Assembly: GCA_028284395.1 (NCBI GenBank)
Contig: JANQRV010000339.1
Location: forward strand, 17,658-81,657
Length of the DNA: 64,000 nucleotides
Reading direction: 5' to 3'
From: Saprospiraceae bacterium
Lineage (GTDB): Bacteria > Bacteroidota > Bacteroidia > Chitinophagales > Saprospiraceae
The notes below the pieces were generated by a model that made no database searches, was not told the DNA's origin, and saw only the letters and a program-made list of their open reading frames with translations. The position numbers were made by a program, and so were the translations under genes. Positions 18,376 to 27,392 of the stretch are shown piece after piece; within the stretch, counting starts at the first letter, position 1; each line of letters opens with the position of its first letter.

Positions 18376-19626
18376 TTATTGTTTCCCGCTGACTTCATCT
18401 CGATATTCTGTCAGTAGATCCCAGTCGCCATTGATGGCCAATTGTGCTTGCGCCGGCCAGGAGGATGGGTCAATAATTTGATAACCCGGTCCTTCTGCAA
18501 GCAGGATCGAGCGAAGTTCTTCGTCGTTGGTTTCTGCCAAATCCTGCCAGTTGTTAATCCCGGCATCGTGCAAAATGGATTGCAGAATCGGACCAATACC
18601 TTCAATGACAGTCAGGTCGGAGCTGTCATCAGTGGAACCCGGCAGGTCAACCGACCTAGTTGAGGCCTCAAAAGAGTCTGGAGTTTCGTGAATGGAGGAG
18701 TCGGCGAGTTTGGCTGCTTGTCCAATCCAGTCGTCTCTTTCAATTCTGCCGGGAATGTGGCCAATGGATCGTGTTAATTGAGGTATTTGATCCGCAGATA
18801 CGGCGGCCAATTCAGCGTATGTAAATATGCCGGCTTCATTTAGTTTTTTCTCGAGAAAAGGACCGATACCATCGATCAAGGTGAGATTGTCTTTTTGCCG
18901 CTCGACCAGATCAATTTTTTGATCTAAGACCGATACTTCCATTTTTTTATCGAAGTCAATATCGTCGTCGACGTATTCTCCATTGGAAGTGACCTCTTTA
19001 TCGTCTATCAAGGAAGCTGAAACAACTTCTGCCGGATCTACACCCAGCTGATTGCGAAGGGCGGTATTTTCGGCTTGTAGCCGTTTCAAGTGTTCCTCTG
19101 TACTTTCTAGTTTTCGCTTTGTTGCAAGATATACGCTTTGCATCTGAGCAAGGTTCTCCGTTTCGTGATCTTTGTCGAAAACGTCCGCTTTTAAGGAGTC
19201 ATTGGTTGCTTTCAAGCTCAGGAGTTCCGTGTCCAATTCTTTTATCTTGACTTCTAGGTCTTGGTTGATATTTCCGGCTTCTACGAGTTCTTCCTTTAGC
19301 TTATAAGCTTCCGTGTAGAATTTATTGCGTTCTGTTTCGAGGCGGGCAACTTTGTCCTGGCCCTCATTTATTTCGTATTTGAGACGATGAATGTCGGCTT
19401 CCTTAAGTTCCAATTGGTTTCTCAATTCTTTGATTTCCAACTTGGTCCCTTCCAATTCCTGGTTGCTTGCTTTTAGCGCCTTACGAAGTCTGCGTACGAC
19501 ACGACTACGGAGCAGGAAGGCAGCGAGAAACCCCAATAGAAAAGAAACGATCATAAAGAAGATCAACGCCAGACTCTCTGGATTGTCAAAGCCACCGAAC
19601 AATGTTGAAATATCAAACTCTTCCAT
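18376..19626 (-). CDS. Membrane-anchored coiled-coil protein with two helix-hairpin-helix domains
   Basis: The 416-residue product has an N-terminal membrane helix (about 18-40, LALIFFMIVSFLLGFLAAFLL), a long coiled coil (about 45-200), an acidic linker, and two related C-terminal modules. The modules start LTLIDGIGPFLEKKLNEAG (about 250) and LTVIEGIGPILQSILHDAG (about 340). Each is a helix-hairpin-helix of the kind found at the C-terminus of Bacteroidota proteins annotated as flap-endonuclease-like or ribosomal L21-like. Such pairs usually bind DNA or act as a protein dimerisation fold; no nuclease residues are visible. It is followed upstream on the same strand by an OmpA protein, 20 bases away. 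Confidence 0.78.
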   Translation of the reverse strand: MEEFDISTLFGGFDNPESLALIFFMIVSFLLGFLAAFLLRSRVVRRLRKALKASNQELEGTKLEIKELRNQLELKEADIHRLKYEINEGQDKVARLETERNKFYTEAYKLKEELVEAGNINQDLEVKIKELDTELLSLKATNDSLKADVFDKDHETENLAQMQSVYLATKRKLESTEEHLKRLQAENTALRNQLGVDPAEVVSASLIDDKEVTSNGEYVDDDIDFDKKMEVSVLDQKIDLVERQKDNLTLIDGIGPFLEKKLNEAGIFTYAELAAVSADQIPQLTRSIGHIPGRIERDDWIGQAAKLADSSIHETPDSFEASTRSVDLPGSTDDSSDLTVIEGIGPILQSILHDAGINNWQDLAETNDEELRSILLAEGPGYQIIDPSSWPAQAQLAINGDWDLLTEYRDEVSGKQ

Positions 19627-19646
19627 CGTCTAAAAATTAAATGCTG

Positions 19647-20519
19647 TTATTGAAGAATGAAGTTAATCCGGCGATTTTTTTGCCGTCCTTCATGTGTAGT
19701 GTTGTCTGCAGCAGGGCGATCCTCCCCCTCTGATTTTGCTTCAATCCTTTTGTCGCTAATCTTGTATTGATCAAGTAGATATTGTTTCACACTTTTGGCT
19801 CTCTTTAATCCCAGTTCTTTGTTATAATCATTATCGCCAATCTTATCCGTGTGAGCAATGATGGTCAATGTTTTGTTTTTGTTTGCTTCCAGGTAATTGG
19901 CGACAGAGTCGGCATATTGCCGGAGTGCCGGCCCTGGATCGAAAGAATCAGAATCTAGTTTGAAATTACCATCTGAAAAGGTCATATTCTTGAATGTAAA
20001 TGCTCGCTTCTCAAACTCATCTAAGCCTTCGGGAATATAGGTCTGGAAGTTTAGTGTTTCATTCAGCTGGTCGGCTGGTTGAAGTCCGTAATCAAGAGTT
20101 ACTCGGGCTTCCTCAATGCCTCGACTTACCAACAGTCTTCTGACCTCTGCTGCACGGCTTATCCCCAGGTTTTCATAAAATCCCTGGGATTTGCCTTTTT
20201 CACTCCCCGAGAAATAAGCAGTGATTTCCAAGTTCTTAGCAGGGTATTTCTTTAGATAGTAGGCTAGAGTGTCGATGAAAATGGCATTGTTGTCATTGAT
20301 CTTGGGTCGACTGATTCCTTCTCCAAACTTAAATTGGTCAAAATTGCGAAGAATCACTGCACCACTTTCCGTCAATTTCAATGATGATTCACGAGCCGGA
20401 ATGACTGTCTCCGTCGCAACTTCATCGCACAATTGCTTTATTTCACAAATGTAATACCACCTCGCTACCAAAGCAAAGGCACAAAAAAAGAGGAAAATAA
20501 GGAGTGCGAGGAATCTCAT
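19647..20519 (-). CDS. OmpA-family protein with two OmpA-like domains
   Basis: I start at the ATG at 20519 (MRFLALLIFLFFCAF), giving 290 residues with an N-terminal signal anchor. The C-terminal domain (about 175-290) has the peptidoglycan-binding OmpA signature LTIIAHTDKIGDNDYNKELGLKRAKSVKQYL and the terminal RRINF. The preceding part (about 50-170: LEITAYFSGSEKGKSQGFYENLGISRAAEVRRLLVSRGI) has the same order of elements but degenerate key residues, so it looks like a duplicated OmpA-like domain. A peptidoglycan-anchoring role is inferred. A good TAnnTTTG promoter lies only eight bases before this start. Confidence 0.82.
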   Translation of the reverse strand: MRFLALLIFLFFCAFALVARWYYICEIKQLCDEVATETVIPARESSLKLTESGAVILRNFDQFKFGEGISRPKINDNNAIFIDTLAYYLKKYPAKNLEITAYFSGSEKGKSQGFYENLGISRAAEVRRLLVSRGIEEARVTLDYGLQPADQLNETLNFQTYIPEGLDEFEKRAFTFKNMTFSDGNFKLDSDSFDPGPALRQYADSVANYLEANKNKTLTIIAHTDKIGDNDYNKELGLKRAKSVKQYLLDQYKISDKRIEAKSEGEDRPAADNTTHEGRQKNRRINFILQ

Positions 20520-20527
20520 AGAATTGT

Positions 20528-20535
20528 CAAAGATA
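20528..20535 (-). promoter_or_regulatory. Promoter -7 element of the OmpA-family gene, with -33 TTG
   Basis: On the minus strand, TATCTTTG (20535 to 20528) matches TAnnTTTG exactly and is preceded, 17 bases further upstream, by TTG. The ATG at 20519 lies only about eight bases beyond the element, which predicts a very short or absent 5' leader. Confidence 0.55.
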
Positions 20536-20729
20536 ATTTTTCTCAATGTAAGCAATAATACGTTTTTCTGCAATATTTTATTGATTGCGCTTGATGCCAA
20601 ACAACTTCATTGTTGATCCTTGCCGGACGGATGGCGTTTGAAAAGTTTAAACGAACGACTAATTTAACAACGATTTATATCGGAACGAATTTTCTTTCAT
20701 CCTTGTTCTGGGCAATAAATCCCGGATTA

Positions 20730-21581
20730 ATGGAACTCACAGTTTATGCAAATGCCTTTGATTTTCTCCACGAGAATCGTTCTTTTCTCGAACATGAGGA
20801 AGCGCTCAATAATTTAATTCTAGGTCAGTCGGAGGCCTTACTTCGACCATCGGTACCAATATCCAAACCACCGGTTTTCATCGCAATAAAAAATCGGCGA
20901 GGACCTTCCTTGGTCGCCCTCCAAAATGGGGATAACCCAACGGTATTTTATGGCCTGACCAAGCTTCTACCCGAAAGCCTTCCAGTACTTAAGGAATTTG
21001 CTGCAGAATACCCCTCATTTCTAGATCGAATCATTGGGCCCCAGAAACTGTTAAATCCATTAGCAAACCAACTGGAAAGAATGTTGGATAGAAAACACCG
21101 AATGGGGATTTGCCACATCCTCTATCAATTAAAAGAAACCTTGAAGCCATCGGGTGGAACTGGAACAATGAGAGAGGCAAATACCGGCGACCAAGATTTG
21201 GTCACTCATTGGTTTCAAACTTTTTACCAGGATGCTTTCGGCAATCAGATGGACGAATCACAATGCAAACAAAAGGCAATTGACAGAATTGATCGGCGAC
21301 AACTTTTCCTTTGGGAAACCGAGTTGGAAGTGGTTGCGATGGGGGCCATCGGGCGACAGACCAGAAAGGGTATGGCGATCAATTACGTCTTCACTCCGAG
21401 AGCAGCCCGCAAGAAGGGATATGCTTCTCAGCTGGTGGCTGCATTGAGTCAACATGTTCTGGATCAAGGCTTTGAATTCTGTACGCTATTCACGGATAAA
21501 AATAACGCTACGACCAACAAGATTTACCGACTCATTGGTTATGAGCCGGTAGCAAACTTTGTACAGGTTTTATTTGATTAA
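20730..21581 (+). CDS. GNAT-family N-acetyltransferase
   Basis: Starting at the ATG at 20730 the product is 283 residues beginning MELTVYANAFDFL, with the early motif HEEALNNLILG seen in a two-domain GNAT family. Upstream in-frame starts at 20610 and 20631 would add an unconserved extension. The C-terminal half is the catalytic GNAT fold: FTPRAARKKGYASQLVAALSQHVLDQG is the acetyl-CoA-binding R-x-x-G-x-A motif, and LFTDKNNATTNKIYRLIGYEPV is the usual closing block. The acceptor substrate is unknown. It diverges from the OmpA gene and overlaps the YceI gene by four bases at the 3' end. Confidence 0.85.
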   Translation: MELTVYANAFDFLHENRSFLEHEEALNNLILGQSEALLRPSVPISKPPVFIAIKNRRGPSLVALQNGDNPTVFYGLTKLLPESLPVLKEFAAEYPSFLDRIIGPQKLLNPLANQLERMLDRKHRMGICHILYQLKETLKPSGGTGTMREANTGDQDLVTHWFQTFYQDAFGNQMDESQCKQKAIDRIDRRQLFLWETELEVVAMGAIGRQTRKGMAINYVFTPRAARKKGYASQLVAALSQHVLDQGFEFCTLFTDKNNATTNKIYRLIGYEPVANFVQVLFD

Positions 21582-22153
21582 TCGGGGTTTTGTCGCTCCA
21601 GTGCAAACCTTATTTCCAGTGTAAACTCGTCAGCAATGGCATTCTGTTTGAGGTTTTTGAAGTAATTGGGAGAATTGTAAAATATGTCAAAATCAGTCCG
21701 GTCGACATTTAGGACCCCTTCTATGGTTACTTCGTCTTCGGTAGGAGGTTGACAGCGGCACGAAAATGAATACGGTTTAGTAATTTCCTTGATAGTAAGC
21801 AAGCCCGAAACAGCAATAGAATCCGAATTCAGTTGTTCTACCTGCTGAGCCGAAAAGGATGCCTGCTGAAATTGCTTCACGTCAAAGAAGTCCTGACTTT
21901 TCAGGTGTTTCGTAAGTTCTTTAAGATCGGATTGGATGGTTGTCATGTCTATCTTGATAGAAGCGTTCCGAAGCTGACCGTTTTCGATTTGGGCAGAAGC
22001 TGAACTCACTGCAACGGTGCCGGAGAGGGTGTAAGCGTTAAATGCTGCTTTTCCCGTCCATACAATTTCACTGGTGTTTGGCTTCAACTGATAAGATTGA
22101 CCGAAGGTAGTGAAGTGGGTACAGACCAGGATGAGGAGACAGATGTATTTCAT
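21578..22153 (-). CDS. YceI-like periplasmic lipid-binding protein
   Basis: The 191-residue protein has a signal peptide (about 1-18, ending TTFGQ) and a YceI-type lipocalin-like barrel. Conserved stretches are SEIVWTGKAAFNAYTLSGTV, IKIDMTTIQSD, KHLKSQDFFDVKQFQQASF and GLLTIKEITKPYSF. YceI proteins bind isoprenoid or other lipids in the periplasm; the exact ligand here is unknown. It is followed on the same strand by the AraC-type and hypothetical genes but has its own spacer. Confidence 0.88.
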   Translation of the reverse strand: MKYICLLILVCTHFTTFGQSYQLKPNTSEIVWTGKAAFNAYTLSGTVAVSSASAQIENGQLRNASIKIDMTTIQSDLKELTKHLKSQDFFDVKQFQQASFSAQQVEQLNSDSIAVSGLLTIKEITKPYSFSCRCQPPTEDEVTIEGVLNVDRTDFDIFYNSPNYFKNLKQNAIADEFTLEIRFALERQNPD

Positions 22154-22197
22154 GATTTTATTTTTATTGTTAGAGATATATTTTGACGTGAAGGAGA

Positions 22198-22689
22198 TTA
22201 ATTGTTGTAGAGCGTGCCGACCGTTTCGAGTTTGCCTACACCATATACTTGCTGGCCGAATTCATCAGTGCCAATGATGTACCACATTGCCCATCCGCCG
22301 AAGAGTCGATTGTCGGTACGCCAATTGTCCGAGAAAGTATAGGGTTGTCCATGTTTCATTTTTCCTTCGGGGCAATTAAAGAGTTTGGTAAATGTCTTAG
22401 TGTCATAGCTGACGCGGAGATTCCATTGGTTGTTGTAGAAGATGTATGCACCACATTCAATGACTTCGACATTGCTCTGACTGGCAAGGACGGCAGTATT
22501 GTGTTTCCAGAAATATTTAAAGTCCTTTGAATCTGGATCTTCAGATGCGTAAACCGTAGCGGGAAAGTGATTGATCAGGACTCTTGGCTCCATTCCGCTG
22601 AATTTTTCCGGCAGGGGAGCATCTGCTGGAGATTGTGCAAAACTAAGAATGCTTAGAAAGAGTTGAAAAATGATGATGATACGTTTCAT
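22198..22689 (-). CDS. Exported protein of unknown function
   Basis: I start at the ATG at 22689 (MKRIIIIFQLFLSILSFAQS), a clear signal peptide. The longer reading from 22740 adds 17 residues with no conserved character. The mature part (about 145 residues) is rich in aromatic residues (KYFWKHNTAVLASQ, GGWAMWYIIGTDEFGQQVYG). I do not recognise the family. It sits between the YceI protein and a membrane-bound AraC regulator on the same strand, 44 bases before YceI, so co-transcription with YceI is possible. Confidence 0.7.
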   Translation of the reverse strand: MKRIIIIFQLFLSILSFAQSPADAPLPEKFSGMEPRVLINHFPATVYASEDPDSKDFKYFWKHNTAVLASQSNVEVIECGAYIFYNNQWNLRVSYDTKTFTKLFNCPEGKMKHGQPYTFSDNWRTDNRLFGGWAMWYIIGTDEFGQQVYGVGKLETVGTLYNN

Positions 22690-22811
22690 AATTTGTTTTT
22701 GCTGCAAATCAAGAAGATTGCAAGGGATGAAGCGCCTCATTTGTGAAATTGAGGCTTCCCAAACGTATCAATTCAAGGAAATAAGACTTTTGAGCGTATT
22801 TGGAGCAAAGA

Positions 22812-23930
22812 TTAAGTGGTTTTCCTAAGTTCTTTCGGCGACTTACCCGTAAATTTTTTAACCATCCGATTGTAAGTAGCCTTGGAATTAAAACCTGATT
22901 CGAAGGCAATGGCCAGCAAGGTAAAGTTTTCGTAATCCGGTCGATTGATCAAGGTAGTGAATTCCCTGACCCGGTATTCATTGACATAATCACTAAATGA
23001 CTTGGTTAGTATTCCATTGATTGCCTTGGTTATCAGGTAGGATTTGATGCCCGTTTTTTCAGCCAGTGTTGCTACATTGAGTACTGGATCTAGGTAGGGT
23101 TTTTGAGTTTTCATGAATTGCTCCAATTGGTCGGCAATTGCTCTTAACTGCTCGTCTTTAACCGGTGCACTGATCTTTTCAAGGCTCGGTGAATTGCGAT
23201 TCAACAAACCCTGCAATCCTAGCCAATAGGTAAGCAGGGCCATTCCGACATAAATGGGATAGATGTAAAAAGGATTAAAGGCGTAGTTGAAGAAAAGGTA
23301 GTCGGTCAAACAAGTTAAAAGGATGGCAATTGAAAAAACCACATAAGTGCTCAATAGAAGATTGATTCTTTTGGCACTGCTTTCAGTTGGACGCCAGCCG
23401 GAAGTTTTTTCTCTAGCGGCTTTCACCATTTTCCTGGATCTCAAGGCATAATACAAGATTAGAGAGGTCGCAACAAGGTACTGAAAGGGCGTGTGCATCC
23501 AGAGGATGTAAGATTGGGCCCCCATCCAACTCAAGCTTTCCTGAGTGCCGTCCCAGAAAAAATTTTGACTCTTGACAAAATTGCTGAAAACAAACTCAAT
23601 GATGATGGGCAATAAATGCAGGCGATAAGATCGACCAAACTTTAGCCCGGGATTGAGTAAAGCCGCGATGTAAAAGAACAGCAGGGGGCCATAAACCCAG
23701 TTGAATTCGATGAAGATGTGGTATAACGGAGACTCGTAAGCCCTAATTTCCTGGCTGTGCCACAATTGAACAACCAGCCGATAGGAAAAAAAGAAAAGGA
23801 TGATAGCCAGGATTTTATTGGCCAGATTTTGGTTGTTCTGCTGTTTGCTTCTAAGGAGTAAAACGCCAAAGACAACTCCTTGTACCATACCAAGAAATAG
23901 GATCAACCGATATATCTGAATCCAATCCAT
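22812..23930 (-). CDS. Membrane-bound AraC-family transcriptional regulator
   Basis: The 372-residue product has six or seven N-terminal hydrophobic helices (about 5-235) and a C-terminal AraC-type DNA-binding domain (about 270-372). That domain includes PVLNVATLAEKTGIKSYLITKAINGIL and the second helix-turn-helix IAFESGFNSKATYNRMVKKFTGKSPKELRK. Proteins with this layout are common in Bacteroidota and probably couple a membrane signal directly to transcription; the signal is unknown. The neighbours on the same strand (sugar dehydrogenase upstream, hypothetical and YceI downstream) are candidate targets. Confidence 0.88.
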   Translation of the reverse strand: MDWIQIYRLILFLGMVQGVVFGVLLLRSKQQNNQNLANKILAIILFFFSYRLVVQLWHSQEIRAYESPLYHIFIEFNWVYGPLLFFYIAALLNPGLKFGRSYRLHLLPIIIEFVFSNFVKSQNFFWDGTQESLSWMGAQSYILWMHTPFQYLVATSLILYYALRSRKMVKAAREKTSGWRPTESSAKRINLLLSTYVVFSIAILLTCLTDYLFFNYAFNPFYIYPIYVGMALLTYWLGLQGLLNRNSPSLEKISAPVKDEQLRAIADQLEQFMKTQKPYLDPVLNVATLAEKTGIKSYLITKAINGILTKSFSDYVNEYRVREFTTLINRPDYENFTLLAIAFESGFNSKATYNRMVKKFTGKSPKELRKTT

Positions 23931-23968
23931 GCGAATGAGGTTCTTTTGGCCCGCCTATTGGTCGAGCT

Positions 23969-25363
23969 TTAGGGAGCGGGCACAATCCGGAATACCCGAC
24001 CCGGTCCTTCTACCGTAAAATAGATCAATCCGTCATGGCCCATTTTGATGTCTCGCACCCGACCAATATTGCTTACCAACTTTTCTTCGCCCACAATCTT
24101 ATTGTTTTCCATCTTCAGTCGGGCAATATACTGAAATCGGAGTGATCCGGCTAAAAGGTCGCCCTTCCAGGCGGGATACCGATCTCCGTGAACAAAAGTG
24201 AGTCCACAAGCCGCGATCGACGGTACCCAGTACAGCTCTGGCTGCATCATCCCTTCTTTTTCGGTAATGTTGGTAAACTGGGTGCCACTATAGTTGATGC
24301 CATAAGAAATGACGGGCCAACCGTAGTTCTTACCTTTTTGGATCAAGTTGACCTCGTCTCCTCCTCTCGGACCGTGTTCGTGGGCCCAAATTTGGCCTGT
24401 AGCCGGGTTTCTAGCCAGTCCCTGTGGATTGCGGTGGCCATAGGAATAGATGGATCCGACTGCACCTGAGGTGTTGACAAACGGATTGTCCTCCGGTATG
24501 GAGCCGTCGTCGTGGACGCGGTGAATTTTTCCACAATGGTTGTCCAGACTTTGAGGATTCTGATCCCGCCGACCTCGATCTCCAACGGATAGGAATAGAT
24601 ATCCGGAACGGTCAAATTCGAGACGGGAACCGAAATGAATGCGGCGACTGGAATACGGAGCTGCTTCTAAAATAACTTTCTGGTCGATCAATCGATCATT
24701 TTCGAGTTTAGCTCTTAGGATGGCGGTTGTTTGTTCATTGCCCTTAGGTTTGGAATAAGAAAGATAGATCCATTTGTTTTCGGAAAAGTTGGGATGAAGC
24801 TCGACATCCATCAAACCTCCTTGTCCGCGGGCAGCTACTTCGGGGACTCCACGAATGGCGTGCAGTTTCTCACCGGCTCGATAGCGGTGAAACTTGCCAG
24901 ATCTTTCGGTGATAAGCATATCGCCGTTGGGCAAGAATGCTAAACCCCACGGGACACCAAGATTGCCGACAACTTCCTCCACTTCAAACTTCATTTCTTC
25001 CGATTCGATGATGCCGCTTAAATCAAAGTCATCATCAAAATATTCTTGGGTAATTGATTCGATTCCGTTTAAAATGTAGTCGGTAAGCTCTCCGATTTGC
25101 TGGTCCGTGAAGGCGGTATCGTATGCAGGCATTCCATCATCCGGATAGCCTTCCTTTATGCTGGCGAACACTTCGTTCCAAGAGTTGCCATAAATCCACT
25201 TACGATTTACAAAAGATTTGAGTTGTTCACCATGGCAACCGGCGCAGTATTCTTTGTAATGGGCTTTGGGGTTTTCGAAGGAAGGCTCGTCTTTCTTTAA
25301 GGCGAAGGCTACGATTGTTCCGATAAACAAGATGAGAAGACCAAACAAAAGGAATTTTTTCAT
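23969..25363 (-). CDS. Cytochrome c fused to PQQ-dependent sugar dehydrogenase
   Basis: The 464-residue product has a signal sequence (about 1-22), a class I cytochrome c domain with the heme motif CAGCH at 40-44 and a likely distal Met in DDGMPAY, and then a six-bladed beta-propeller (about 125-464) of the glucose/sorbosone dehydrogenase type. Propeller marks include VPWGLAFLPNGDMLITERSG, GQGGLMDVELHPNF, YSYGHRNPQGLARNP, WAHEHGPRGGDEVN and GLTFVHGDRYP; the catalytic His of this family lies in the blade-2/3 region. It should oxidise aldoses in the periplasm with PQQ and pass electrons to its own heme. Whether the host makes PQQ is not visible here. Confidence 0.88.
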   Translation of the reverse strand: MKKFLLFGLLILFIGTIVAFALKKDEPSFENPKAHYKEYCAGCHGEQLKSFVNRKWIYGNSWNEVFASIKEGYPDDGMPAYDTAFTDQQIGELTDYILNGIESITQEYFDDDFDLSGIIESEEMKFEVEEVVGNLGVPWGLAFLPNGDMLITERSGKFHRYRAGEKLHAIRGVPEVAARGQGGLMDVELHPNFSENKWIYLSYSKPKGNEQTTAILRAKLENDRLIDQKVILEAAPYSSRRIHFGSRLEFDRSGYLFLSVGDRGRRDQNPQSLDNHCGKIHRVHDDGSIPEDNPFVNTSGAVGSIYSYGHRNPQGLARNPATGQIWAHEHGPRGGDEVNLIQKGKNYGWPVISYGINYSGTQFTNITEKEGMMQPELYWVPSIAACGLTFVHGDRYPAWKGDLLAGSLRFQYIARLKMENNKIVGEEKLVSNIGRVRDIKMGHDGLIYFTVEGPGRVFRIVPAP

Positions 25364-25400
25364 GACTCCGGATTATTTGGTACTAAAGTATAAAAATGGC

Positions 25401-25432
25401 GTTAACTATTTCACATCGGCGAAATAGTTAAC
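25401..25432 (-). terminator. Hairpin downstream of glyS
   Basis: GTTAACTATTTC (25401-25412) and GAAATAGTTAAC (25421-25432) form a perfect 12-bp stem with an 8-base loop, 32 bases beyond the glyS stop on the minus strand and before the cytochrome gene. No strong T tract follows. Confidence 0.65.
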
Positions 25433-25464
25433 AATGGGGAATCATGCACCGGGTTTGTCAAAGA

Positions 25465-27057
25465 TTAACTACCGACCGATTCGGGAATGTTGATCTGGTC
25501 CGTAATGTTTTGGAGTAACGTGCTCATATTCGTTCTTTCTCGAACAATCGCTTCTACCTGATCGATGGAGATGCGCTCCTGTTTTAAGGAATCTCGTTCC
25601 CGGATTGTCACCGTATCGTCCTCTAAGGTGTCGAAATCAATGGTAACACAGTAAGGGGTACCAATTGCGTCTTGTCTGCGATAACGGCGGCCGATCGCAT
25701 CTTTTTCATCATATTGACAGTTGAAAGAGAGCTTGAGTCGATCGAATATGGCGCGTGCCTTGGAAGTTAATGCTTCTTTGTTTTTGAGCAGTGGTAATAC
25801 GGCACATTTTACTGGAGCGATTGCTGGGGGTAACTTCAGGACCACCCGACTAGAATCTTTGCCTTTAGCGTCCGGAACAGTTTCTTCTCTTAGGGCCAGG
25901 CTCATCAGTGCCAAGAACATTCGGTCACAACCAATTGATGTTTCGACGACGTAAGGCACGTAGTTTTCTCCCAATTCAGGATCAAAATATTGAAGCTTTT
26001 TGCCCGACAATTCCTGATGACTACTTAGGTCGAAGTCGGTCCTAGAGTGAATACCTTCTAATTCTTTAAAGCCAAAAGGGAATTCAAATTGAATATCGAC
26101 GGCTGCATTAGCGTAATGGGCCAGATTATCGTGATCGTGAAATCTGAGTTTTTCCGCTGCCGTACCCAACGAAGTATGCCAAGCTAAGCGAGCCTTTTTC
26201 CAATAGTTGTACCAAGTCATTTCCGAACCTGGTTGAACAAAGAACTGCATTTCCATCTGCTCGAATTCCCGCATCCGGAAGATGAATTGCCGGGCAACAA
26301 TTTCGTTTCTAAATGCCTTACCGATTTGTGCAATACCAAAAGGAATCTTTTGACGAGTAGACCGTTGGACATTCAGGAAATTCACAAATATACCCTGAGC
26401 AGTTTCGGGTCTCAGGTAGAGTTTGCCTTCAGCACCCGCAATGTTACCCAATTGGGTAGAAAACATAAGATTGAATTGCCGGACCTCCGTCCAATTACGG
26501 GAACCACTTTCGGGACAGGCGATCTCCAGTTCTTCAATCATGGTTTTGAGTTCCGCCATATCTCCATCCGACATCGCTTTGGCCAATCGATTTTTGACGG
26601 TGTCAAATTTTTCTTGGTTGGCCAAGACCCGGGGATTCGTTTCCCGAAACTTGGCTTCGTCGAAGGATTCACCAAAACGCTTGCCGGCCTTTTCAATCTC
26701 TTTATTGATCTTCTTTTCGATCTTATCCATATAATCCTCAATCAGCACATCTGCACGATAGCGCTTCTTGCTGTCTTTGTTATCGACCAACGGATCATTG
26801 AAGGCGTCGACATGACCCGAGGCTTTCCAAGTTTTGGGGTGCATAAAAATGGCTGCATCCAGACCGACGATGTTCTCGTGCATTTGAACCATGGAACGCC
26901 ACCAATATTGTTTGATGTTGTTTTTTAGCTCAATTCCATAGGGACCATAATCATAAACGGCACTTAAACCATCGTACACTTCACTAGATTGAAAAATAAA
27001 ACCGTATTCTTTACAGTGGGAGATAAGCTTTTTAAATAAATCGCTTTGCTGAGCCAT
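25465..27057 (-). CDS. glyS: Glycine--tRNA ligase, alpha2 type
   Basis: A class II synthetase of 530 residues, of the homodimeric type found in Bacteroidota, archaea and eukaryotes rather than the alpha2-beta2 form of E. coli. Diagnostic segments are CKEYGFIFQSSEVYDGLSAVYDYGPYG at the N-terminus, YLRPETAQGIFVNFLNV, motif 2 with PFGIAQIGKAFRNEI, and motif 3 ETSIGCDRMFLALMS. The C-terminal anticodon-binding domain begins near 415 (IAPVKCAVLPLLKN). The start at 27057 gives MAQQSDLFKKLISHC, typical for the family. Confidence 0.97.
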   Translation of the reverse strand: MAQQSDLFKKLISHCKEYGFIFQSSEVYDGLSAVYDYGPYGIELKNNIKQYWWRSMVQMHENIVGLDAAIFMHPKTWKASGHVDAFNDPLVDNKDSKKRYRADVLIEDYMDKIEKKINKEIEKAGKRFGESFDEAKFRETNPRVLANQEKFDTVKNRLAKAMSDGDMAELKTMIEELEIACPESGSRNWTEVRQFNLMFSTQLGNIAGAEGKLYLRPETAQGIFVNFLNVQRSTRQKIPFGIAQIGKAFRNEIVARQFIFRMREFEQMEMQFFVQPGSEMTWYNYWKKARLAWHTSLGTAAEKLRFHDHDNLAHYANAAVDIQFEFPFGFKELEGIHSRTDFDLSSHQELSGKKLQYFDPELGENYVPYVVETSIGCDRMFLALMSLALREETVPDAKGKDSSRVVLKLPPAIAPVKCAVLPLLKNKEALTSKARAIFDRLKLSFNCQYDEKDAIGRRYRRQDAIGTPYCVTIDFDTLEDDTVTIRERDSLKQERISIDQVEAIVRERTNMSTLLQNITDQINIPESVGS

Positions 27058-27392
27058 TTTCTTAAGTTTTGGTGAATTTTCCCCGTTAAATTTTGGTTAA
27101 TGAAATTGCGGCAAAGATCGGAAAATATGCCAAATTTTGGCAATTCGGTCAAAATGCCAGGAAAATAATGTTAGATGTTTTAACAATTGGTATAGAAAAC
27201 GTTAATTTTTTCAAAAAGAGATAGGGTGGAAAGCCTCTACACCCATCATCATCTTGAGACCGTGAAAAAATCGCTGCAACTTTACAAAAGTTAGCGACGT
27301 CTTTTAAACACAATAGTCGAATTAAGAAGAAGTAACGAAACTAAAGAAGAATAAGTTTCACTTTTTGCTAAAACCTTTAAACTATCAATTTT
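27058..27392. other. Divergent spacer between glyS and the DUF2807 gene
   Basis: This 335-base AT-rich spacer holds no gene I can support. It contains the palindrome at 27128-27142 on the glyS side. On the plus side, AACTT at 27280-27284 can pair with AAGTT at 27289-27293 before the DUF2807 leader. No exact TAnnTTTG was found for either gene. Confidence 0.6.
27128..27142. promoter_or_regulatory. Palindrome in the glyS upstream region, possible operator
   Basis: TGCCAAA and TTTGGCA are perfect arms around one central T, about 70 bases upstream of the glyS ATG. A sequence similar to a -7 element (GATCTTTG on the minus strand, about 27117-27110) lies just downstream of it, so the palindrome would sit between the -33 and -7 regions. 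Confidence 0.4.

Noticed and set aside
26233..26928. 231-residue plus-strand frame opposite glyS
   Set aside because: Antisense shadow of a clearly conserved synthetase.
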